From Ralstonia sp. TCR112 (GTDB taxonomy: Bacteria; Pseudomonadota; Gammaproteobacteria; Burkholderiales; Burkholderiaceae), in the NCBI RefSeq assembly GCF_007997035.1, contig NZ_VOSS01000030.1:28016-92015 (forward strand): 64,000 nt of DNA, read 5' to 3'. The notes under the pieces are model-generated. The model saw only the letters and a list, made by a program, of their open reading frames with translations, was not told where the DNA came from and searched no databases. Numbering within the stretch: the stretch's first letter is position 1; every line of letters begins with the position of its first letter. Below, one piece after another: positions 57,365 to 64,000 of the stretch. The translations under genes and the position numbers were made by a program.

Positions 57365-58711
57365 TTATGTGAAGAGGGTGGGCGCGCCCATGATGGGCGC
57401 GGCCGCGTGTTCCATCGGACCGCCGACCGGCAGTCGGAGTTCGGCAATGGCGCCTTGCGGCGGGTTCGGACGCAGCACCACGGTACCACCCAGGCGGCGC
57501 GCGGTGGTCGAGGCCAGGTACAGTCCGATGCCGTGACCGCCGTGGCGGCTGGGCACCGGTGTGCGGCCGAGCGACGTCCGCAGGTCTTCCGGCAGACCCA
57601 ACCCCGTATCCACGATCGACAGCACGATCTGCGGCGGCATATCGCGGAGCACGTCCGGGTTGGCGTCGATCTTGGCGGTCAGCAGCAGCGGCACGAGGTC
57701 GCGCCCGGCGTGGTGCTGGCTGCGGGCGGCGTTGTCCAACAGGATGGTCAGGATCTGGCCGACGTTCACTGCATCCAACGCCACCGCTTGCGCGGCAGGC
57801 GACGTCTCAGTGTGAAGGCGGATGTCCGGATGCCGCAACTGCCATGTCTGCGTGAAATCCGGAAGCCATTGGCCAAGCGGTTCGGGCCCGCCGTCGCTGG
57901 GTTTGCGCTGCAGGCGCGCCAGGGCGGCGCGGCACAGTTCGAGCTGCTGTTCGATGGCGCGCAGGTCTTCGCGGTACGGGCCGAGCGGAGAATCGGGCTG
58001 CTTCGCGTCGTGCTGCAGCTCGCCGGTGATGACGGCCACCGTAGACAGCGGCGTGCCCATCTCGTGCGCCACGCTCGCGCCTTGCGACATCAAGGCTTCG
58101 ATGCGTTGCTCGCGCAGCAGTCGCTCGCGTGCTTCGGTCAGCTGCGCCTCGCTCTCGCGCAGCGCGGCGGACAGGCGCGCCGTAAAGCCGGCGATCATCG
58201 CGCTGCTGGCCACGAAATCGATCCACATGCCGGCCAGGTGATACGCCACCGCATCGGCCTGGTTTGCCAGTTTCAGCGGGATGTAGTTGCCGAGCATCAT
58301 GCTGTAGGCGGCCAGCGCGTAGAGCGTCAGGCCCACCACATGCGCGATCGGCAGCATGGCCGCAGCAATCGCCAGCGCCGGCAGATAGAACGAGACGAAC
58401 GGGTTGGTCGCGCCCCCCGTGAAATACAGCAGGGCGGACAGCGCGGTCAGGTCCACCAGCAGCTGAACGGTGATCTCGATATGCTGCACGGGCCGGTTGC
58501 GCCGCACCCGCCATCCGGTGAGCAGGTTGAACAGCGCATGCAGGCCCATCACGCTCAGCAGCGGCACCACCGGCAGTTGCACGCCAAATACCAGCGGTGC
58601 GAGCAGCATCAGGACCAACTGCGTGGCCAGCAGGCTCCATCGCAGCCAGAAGAGGCGGCGCAGACTGGATGCGTCCAGCAGTGGCGCGGCAAGAGACAGG
58701 GTGGAAAGCAT
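57365..58711 (-). CDS. RegB/RoxS/PrrB-type redox sensor kinase
   Basis: A 448-residue kinase with six N-terminal spans (residues about 20-190). The quinone-binding heptad GGATNPF lies between spans, as in RegB. The H-box ASVAHEMGTPLSTVAV holds the phosphorylated His. A Cys in the dimerisation helix (QLELCRAALARL) sits where the redox-active Cys of RegB is found. ATP-binding motifs are VDTGLGLPED and GGHGIGLYLAS. ATG 58711 is preferred over TTG 58720. It is encoded just upstream of its regulator. Confidence 0.92.
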   Translation of the reverse strand: MLSTLSLAAPLLDASSLRRLFWLRWSLLATQLVLMLLAPLVFGVQLPVVPLLSVMGLHALFNLLTGWRVRRNRPVQHIEITVQLLVDLTALSALLYFTGGATNPFVSFYLPALAIAAAMLPIAHVVGLTLYALAAYSMMLGNYIPLKLANQADAVAYHLAGMWIDFVASSAMIAGFTARLSAALRESEAQLTEARERLLREQRIEALMSQGASVAHEMGTPLSTVAVITGELQHDAKQPDSPLGPYREDLRAIEQQLELCRAALARLQRKPSDGGPEPLGQWLPDFTQTWQLRHPDIRLHTETSPAAQAVALDAVNVGQILTILLDNAARSQHHAGRDLVPLLLTAKIDANPDVLRDMPPQIVLSIVDTGLGLPEDLRTSLGRTPVPSRHGGHGIGLYLASTTARRLGGTVVLRPNPPQGAIAELRLPVGGPMEHAAAPIMGAPTLFT

Positions 58712-58772
58712 GGTGGACAAGTGTAAACGTGCGCACCGCGCGGTTCTCCGTGCGGCGATGCGTCAATCAGCC

Positions 58773-58784
58773 GCACAATTGTGC
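58773..58784. promoter_or_regulatory. 12-bp perfect palindrome between roxS-like and copper chaperone genes
   Basis: GCACAATTGTGC lies 62 bases before the roxS-like start and 69 bases before the copper chaperone start. It is a candidate operator for either divergent gene; the binding protein is unknown. Confidence 0.4.
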
Positions 58785-58852
58785 ACCCAACCTATCTCCC
58801 CACAAACGCTGTGCTTTAATGCGCAGCACGTTTGTCCCGACAGGAGCCCTTG

Positions 58853-59350
58853 ATGATGACGTCCCGATCGATCCGTTCTTCCGCTCGCCTGACTGTGCTT
58901 GCTGCTGGCCTGCTTGCCAGCGCCGCCGCTTTCGCACAGGTCACGGTGCAGGACGCCTGGGTGCGCGGCACGGTGCCGGGCCAGACGTCCAGCGGCGCGT
59001 TCATGACGCTGCAATCGGCCGACGGTGCCAAGGTGGTGGGCGTGTCGACGCCCGTGGCCGGCACGGCCGAGATTCACGAGATGAAGATGGAAGGCAACGT
59101 CATGCGCATGCGCGCCGTCCAGTCGCTGGAGCTGCCGAAGGGCCAGACGGTGCAGCTCAAGCCGGGCGGCTACCACGTCATGCTCATGGACCTCAAGCAG
59201 CCGCTCGCCAAGGACGCCACCGTGCCGCTCACGCTGAAGGTGGAGCTGGCCGACAAGCGCGTCGTCGAGCAGAAGGTCGAGGCGCGTGTGCGCGACCTGA
59301 CCGCCGGCAACATGCCCGCCATGAACCACGGCGGCGAACACAAACATTGA
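58853..59350 (+). CDS. Periplasmic copper chaperone, PCu(A)C family
   Basis: A 165-residue protein. The signal peptide ends AAAFAQ. The copper site is built by HEMKMEG with the downstream MRMR and HVMLMDLKQPL, the H(M)x10Mx21HxM pattern of the family. The C-terminal tail GGEHKH adds further ligands. AGGAG stands six bases before ATG 58853. PCu(A)C delivers Cu(I) to the CuA or CuB site of cytochrome oxidase; placement next to a redox two-component system fits respiration. Confidence 0.92.
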   Translation: MMTSRSIRSSARLTVLAAGLLASAAAFAQVTVQDAWVRGTVPGQTSSGAFMTLQSADGAKVVGVSTPVAGTAEIHEMKMEGNVMRMRAVQSLELPKGQTVQLKPGGYHVMLMDLKQPLAKDATVPLTLKVELADKRVVEQKVEARVRDLTAGNMPAMNHGGEHKH

Positions 59351-59396
59351 TGGCTTGCGGCGAGTGTCGCTTCAAGCCAAGCAAGGAAGCATTCCC

Positions 59397-59618
59397 ATGG
59401 CTAACAAGACACTGGGCACTCGCCAGAGACTGACGTTCCGCATCGAGCCTTCAACGAAGGCCGGCACTGCGCGCCCGCGCAACGTTCTCGTGCCGCTCGC
59501 GCGCGGCCGCAAGGCCGGCGCCCACACCGAAGGCGGTCACGCAGAGCGCCAGCGCGGCCGGGCCGAGGTCCGCCGCGCCCTCCGCACGCTGGACGACGAC
59601 AGCCAAGACAAAGACTGA
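59397..59618 (+). CDS. Small basic hypothetical protein
   Basis: A 73-residue, Arg-rich and Ala-rich protein of unknown function, beginning MANKTLGTRQRLTFRIEPST after an AAGGAAG site. It has no signal or membrane segment. It starts 46 bases after the copper chaperone gene and ends directly against the convergent CWC gene with no gap. The good ribosome site and codon pattern support expression, but I know no family. Confidence 0.55.
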   Translation: MANKTLGTRQRLTFRIEPSTKAGTARPRNVLVPLARGRKAGAHTEGGHAERQRGRAEVRRALRTLDDDSQDKD

Positions 59619-59834
59619 TCAGGTCGCTTCAGACGCTGCCCGCGCCTGCGCAATCGCTTCGCGCAGGCAACGCTGGCAGCGACAGCCCTGCCCGGGGCGC
59701 CGCGCGCTGGCCGGCAGCGTTTCTTCGGTCATGCACCAGCACGTCGCGTCGGGCTGCTTACCGTCGCCGATCGCTCCGCAGCGCATCTGTGCGCCGCAGA
59801 CCGCGCATACCGTGTTGGCGGCAGACGAGGTCAC
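59619..59834 (-). CDS. Cysteine-rich CWC family protein
   Basis: A 71-residue protein with eight Cys, including CAVCGAQMRC, CWC and CRCQRC. This is the CWC family pattern, probably a metal- or cluster-binding mini-domain. It starts at GTG 59834, which overlaps the anti-sigma stop (GTGA). It is third in a sigma, anti-sigma, CWC operon, which suggests a link to metal or thiol stress. The function is unknown. Confidence 0.78.
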   Translation of the reverse strand: MTSSAANTVCAVCGAQMRCGAIGDGKQPDATCWCMTEETLPASARRPGQGCRCQRCLREAIAQARAASEAT

Positions 59835-60043
59835 CCTTGGCTGCTCCCGTCTTCGTCTTGCCCAAGCTTGTGCATCGCCTGGCGCAAAAAACCCATCTGA
59901 TGCGAGAACCGCGTGCACGCATCGCAGGCAAACAGATGCACGCGCAGGCGCAGCCGCTCGCCTGTGGAGAGGTCGCGGTCCATCTTCGACACCAGCATGC
60001 GGTGGGCTTCTTTGCAGGTGGGCAATCCCCAGCGGTTCGGCAT
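59831..60043 (-). CDS. Zinc-finger anti-sigma factor
   Basis: A 70-residue protein of the zf-HC2/ZAS type. CKEAHRMLVSKMDRDLS gives the first helix, and HLFACDACTRF holds the H-x3-C-x2-C zinc motif. It has no membrane span, so it is a soluble anti-sigma factor, as ChrR-like or RsrA-like proteins that respond to redox or metals. It lies 42 bases downstream of the ECF sigma gene and should bind that factor. Confidence 0.85.
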   Translation of the reverse strand: MPNRWGLPTCKEAHRMLVSKMDRDLSTGERLRLRVHLFACDACTRFSHQMGFLRQAMHKLGQDEDGSSQG

Positions 60044-60085
60044 GGTTGTTCTCTGTGATGCGGCTTAGGTGCGCCTACGGGCGAT

Positions 60086-60679
60086 TCAGGCGGCGGCGGG
60101 CTGATTGCCGAACCAGTGCAGATCAAGGCACTCGCGCAGGCGCATGCGGGCACGGTAAAGCAGTGCCCAGGCATTGGTCGCGGTGATCTGCAATTCCTGA
60201 CAGATTTCGTCGGTTTCGAGCTCCAGCCACTCGCGCATCATGAAGACGCGGCCAACACGTGGCGGCAGCCGATCAACGCACATCTGCAGCACGTCGAAGA
60301 ACTCGCGCCGCGACAGCGCGGCATCCGGGTCGCCCCAGTCGGACGGCGGGCTGGTGTAGTGGCCGTCGGCGGCGAACAGGCTGTCGAAGACAGCCTCGTC
60401 GGACCGCATGCCGGCCTCGTCGGATTCACCGCCCGCAAGCAGCGAGACGCGCACTTCGCGGCGCCCCGAGCGAATCGCATCGATGATCTTGTGCTTGAGG
60501 ATGCCGATGACGTAAGTCTTGAGCGAGGCGTTGCCGGCAAAGCGCTCCGGGTGCTCAAGCACGGCCAGGATGGTGTCGGCCACCGTGTCTTCTGCCAGGG
60601 CCGTGTCGCGCAATTGCAGTTGCGCAAACCGCAGCAGGTGAGGGCGCAGCGCGTCGAGTTGGTCGGGTGCGATGGCCAT
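60086..60679 (-). CDS. ECF RNA polymerase sigma factor
   Basis: A 197-residue sigma factor. Region 2 shows LRFAQLQLRDTALAEDTVAD, then the -10-recognising YVIGILKHKIIDAIRSGRR. A linker of about 45 residues is longer than average. Region 4 has LPPRVGRVFMMREWLELETD and the HTH ICQELQITATNAWALLYRAR. The next two genes encode its likely anti-sigma factor and a CWC protein. The stimulus is not known; the three-gene order is common in betaproteobacteria. Confidence 0.9.
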   Translation of the reverse strand: MAIAPDQLDALRPHLLRFAQLQLRDTALAEDTVADTILAVLEHPERFAGNASLKTYVIGILKHKIIDAIRSGRREVRVSLLAGGESDEAGMRSDEAVFDSLFAADGHYTSPPSDWGDPDAALSRREFFDVLQMCVDRLPPRVGRVFMMREWLELETDEICQELQITATNAWALLYRARMRLRECLDLHWFGNQPAAA

Positions 60680-60760
60680 GTTTCCCCAGGGTGTTCTTTG
60701 TCCGCAACGGTTTGTCAGGCACGCAAGCTGCGGCCAGGACCGCGCTAGCTTTTCTTGTAA

Positions 60761-61788
<1,028 letters not shown>

Positions 61789-61789
<1 letters not shown>

Positions 61790-62646
61790 TGCGAACCACC
61801 CGGGCGGTGCGGGTGCGTCATGCTGCGCGCACCTTCCCGCGCGAGGTGCCGGCGGGCTCCGCGCCCGCCCGGCAGCCGGTCTGGCTGTTCGACCTCGACA
61901 ACACCCTCCACCACGCTTCCCACGCGATCTTTCCGCAGATCAACCGGCTGATGACGGCGTACGTGGCGCGCGTGCTCGGCACGGATGACGCCACGGCCAG
62001 CCAGGTGCGTGTGGACTATTGGCGCCGCTACGGCGCCACGATTCTCGGCATGGTCCGCCATCACGGCGTCGACCCCGATGATTTCCTGGCCGAGGCACAC
62101 CGCTTTGAAGACCTGCGCGCCATGGTGCGCGCCGAACGCGGCCTCGCCCAACTGCTGCGCGCCCTGCCCGGTCGCAAGATCCTGCTGACCAACGCCCCGG
62201 TTGCCTACGCGCGCGAGGTGCTGCGGCTGATCGGCCTGAAACGCGCGTTCCTGCGCGAAATTGCCGTCGAGCACATGTGGGTGCACCGGCGCCTGCGCCC
62301 GAAACCCGATCCGCTGATGCTGCGCCGCTTGCTCGCCCGCGAGCGTATTGCGCCATCGCGCGCCATCCTCGTCGAAGACACGCTTTCTCACCTCAAACGC
62401 TATCGGCGCCTGGGGATCGGCACGGTGTGGGTGACGGGCTACCTGCGGCGGGTGCCGCCCGGCGTGCAGCCGACGTCCGCTGCCGACGCATTGCATCCAA
62501 TGCAAGCTGCGGCCGTTGGCGCGCGTGCAAATTCACCACATCAACCGGCCGCCACACCGATTTTGTTCGCCAACCGGCCCGGCTATGTGAGCGTGAAAGT
62601 AAAATCGGTGCTTCAACTAAAACGAAGGCTTGTTCGACGCGGCTAG
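61789..62646 (+). CDS. HAD-family hydrolase, pyrimidine 5'-nucleotidase type
   Basis: A 285-residue phosphatase. The HAD nucleophile motif is VWLFDLDNTLHHAS (DxDxT). Motif II is ILLTNAP, motif III the Lys in RLRPKPDP and motif IV VEDTLSHLKR. The cap and length match the Sdt1-like pyrimidine 5'-nucleotidase branch. The last 45 residues are an extra tail. It overlaps argB by one base and precedes slmA by 45 bases. Confidence 0.88.
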
Positions 62647-62691
62647 GCAGTGGTAACTCCGCGCTCAGAACGGGAGAGGGGCCAGGAAGTC

Positions 62692-63342
62692 ATGAGCAAC
62701 GCGCAAACGGAGTTTCCGACCGCCGAGCCGGTCGCGGACGTCGCCATAGAAGCACCGCCAGTACGCAAACGGCCCCGCCCAGGCGAGCGCCGCGTGCAGA
62801 TTCTGCAGACGCTCGCCGGCATGCTCGAGCATCCGCGTGGTGAAAAGATCACAACGGCTGGGCTGGCTGCACGGCTGGATGTGTCCGAAGCGGCGCTGTA
62901 CCGCCACTTCGCCAGCAAGGCGCAGATGTTTGAAGGGCTGATCGAATTCATCGAGCAGACCGTCTTCGGCCTCATCAATCAGATCACGCTACGTGAAGAA
63001 CATGGCCTGCGGCAGGCGCATGCCATCGCGCACATGCTGCTGTCGTTTGCCGACAAGAATCCGGGCATGACGCGCGTGCTGGTGGGCGATGCGCTGGTCG
63101 GCGAAGACGAGCGCCTGCCCGAGCGCATGGCGCAATGCCTGGATCGCATCGAGGCATCGCTCAAGCAGAGCCTGCGCATGGCGGTCACGCAGGGCGCCTG
63201 GCCGGCGGATACCGACATCGCGTCGCGTGCCAACCTGCTCGTCTGCGCGGTGCTGGGGCGCTGGCATCGGTATGCAAAGAGCGGTTTCCGGAAGTCTCCG
63301 GTGGAAGGTGCGGATGCGCAGTTGCGCGTGCTGTTGGCCTGA
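62692..63342 (+). CDS. slmA: Nucleoid occlusion factor SlmA (TetR family)
   Basis: A 216-residue TetR-fold protein that binds specific chromosomal sites and stops FtsZ assembly over the nucleoid. The HTH is ITTAGLAARLDVSEAALYRHF with the FASKAQMFEGLIEFIE helix, characteristic of SlmA. The position after argB and the HAD gene is the classical betaproteobacterial context. ATG 62692 has AGGAAG; the 14 codons upstream (MVTPRSERER) are not used. Confidence 0.92.
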   Translation: MSNAQTEFPTAEPVADVAIEAPPVRKRPRPGERRVQILQTLAGMLEHPRGEKITTAGLAARLDVSEAALYRHFASKAQMFEGLIEFIEQTVFGLINQITLREEHGLRQAHAIAHMLLSFADKNPGMTRVLVGDALVGEDERLPERMAQCLDRIEASLKQSLRMAVTQGAWPADTDIASRANLLVCAVLGRWHRYAKSGFRKSPVEGADAQLRVLLA

Positions 63343-63360
63343 GCCGCATCATCTAAAAGA

Positions 63361-63384
63361 AAGCCCCGCAATGCGGGGCTTTTT
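63361..63384. terminator. Terminator after slmA, bidirectional
   Basis: GCCCCGC-AAT-GCGGGGC with TTTTT on the plus strand and A-rich sequence on the other side; it closes slmA and the convergent MocR-type gene. Confidence 0.9.
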
Positions 63385-63401
63385 GTTGCGCGCGCCGTAG
63401 G

Positions 63402-64000
63402 TCAGCCCACGGTGCGTATCGCTTCCGCCAAGGTATGAAACCGCGCGGCAATCTGCTCCGTTTCCACGTGGCCATAGCCCAGCAGCAGCCCAGGCAGACG
63501 GCGCGCATCGTCCTGGTAATACCGTGAGAGCGGCCGCGTGACGACGTCGTTGGCGAGCGCCAGATCCGCCACGGCCACATCGTCGGTGCCGGCCGGCAAG
63601 CCCAGCACGAGATGCAGGCCGGACGCGCCATCGTGCACGGGCAGCGCGTCGCCAAACTCGCGGTTGATGGAAGCCAGCAGCGTTTCACGCCGTTCCGCAT
63701 ACACACCGCGCATGCGCCGGATGTGCGAGACGAAATGGCCCTCCGCAATGAAGTCCGCCAGCACCGCCTGCGTGAGAATCTGGCCGCCGCGGAACATCTC
63801 CGACAAGCCCGTCGTAAATGCATCGGCCAGCGCGGGCGGCACGACCAGATAGCCGATCCGCAAGCTCGGGAACAGCACTTTCGAGAACGTGCCCATGTAG
63901 AGGACGCGCCCCCCTTCATCCAGCCCTTGCAGTGAGGGCAGCGGGCGGCTGCCGTAGCGGAATTCGCTGTCGTAATCGTCTTCGACGATCCACGCATCGG
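63402..64000 (-). CDS. MocR-type (GntR/aminotransferase) regulator, C-terminal part
   Basis: The frame is open to the window edge, so the GntR winged helix and the first half of the aminotransferase domain are missing. About 199 residues are seen. IVEDDYDSEFRYGSRPLPSL and GTFSKVLFPSLRIGYLV hold the PLP-binding Lys region of fold-type I aminotransferases as found in PdxR, GabR and MocR regulators. The C-terminal half is intact. The target is unknown since the flanking gene lies outside. Confidence 0.9.
   Translation of the reverse strand, partial: DAWIVEDDYDSEFRYGSRPLPSLQGLDEGGRVLYMGTFSKVLFPSLRIGYLVVPPALADAFTTGLSEMFRGGQILTQAVLADFIAEGHFVSHIRRMRGVYAERRETLLASINREFGDALPVHDGASGLHLVLGLPAGTDDVAVADLALANDVVTRPLSRYYQDDARRLPGLLLGYGHVETEQIAARFHTLAEAIRTVG

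Overview
The window is GC-rich, densely packed chromosomal DNA from a betaproteobacterium of the Burkholderiaceae, most likely Ralstonia. The reasons are the gene content and order (gatCAB beside mreBCD-mrdAB, DUF484-xerC, dksA followed by a COG0523 GTPase and hslVU, argB-HAD-slmA), a DksA that lacks zinc cysteines, and the short tightly coupled operons. No database search was possible, so the genus is an inference. About 60 protein genes and one tRNA (tRNA-Phe) are supported. There is no prophage, complete insertion sequence, CRISPR array or rRNA.

Layout. 1-4647: end of a soluble lytic transglycosylase gene, an NDUFA9-like NAD(P)-binding protein, a glutathione transferase and cca. 4678-8775 (minus strand): a small catabolic operon of RpiR regulator, class III aminotransferase, beta-keto acid cleavage enzyme and amino-acid binding protein; two of its four genes carry net -1 frameshifts. 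8950-9616: small membrane protein and tRNA-Phe. 9684-20377 (minus): a long run reading def, ArnT-like glycosyltransferase, fmt, LysE exporter, htpX, rsmB, DUF4390 protein, ntrY-like kinase and a short ntrX-like regulator. 20648-26375: LysM protein, dprA, thioredoxin-like protein, topB. 26448-29525: LysR regulator and divergent acyl-CoA ligase. 29562-36043 (minus): the cell-shape cluster mreB, mreC, mreD, mrdA (PBP2), rodA.

36542-43167: gatC, gatA, a lipoprotein and hydrolase pair, gatB, DUF484 gene, xerC. 43207-47905: rlmI, a YdjM-like membrane protein, a frameshifted BBE-type FAD oxidase and a Tat-exported lactonase-like beta-propeller. 48002-51844: zinc homeostasis region with a Fur/Zur-type repressor, two His-rich COG0523 GTPases and a DksA of the zinc-independent type. 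51945-55597: orphan peptide-type binding protein and hslVU. 55809-59618: secreted Cys-repeat protein, CsbD protein, RegA/RegB-type redox two-component pair, PCu(A)C copper chaperone and a small basic protein. 59619-60679 (minus): ECF sigma, zinc-finger anti-sigma and CWC protein. 60863-63342: argB, HAD phosphatase, slmA. The window ends inside a MocR-type regulator.

The region is mostly core housekeeping: tRNA maturation and charging, translation start and end processing, cell elongation, recombination, proteolysis and nucleoid occlusion. I did not find a convincing new defence or mobile system. The most interesting leads are the three similar frameshifts confined to accessory genes, the oxidase-lactonase pair, the zinc cluster with a Cys-poor DksA, an NtrX-like regulator missing its AAA+ domain, a candidate 78-bp inverted-repeat element between mreB and gatC, and a secreted protein with three C-x10-C repeats.
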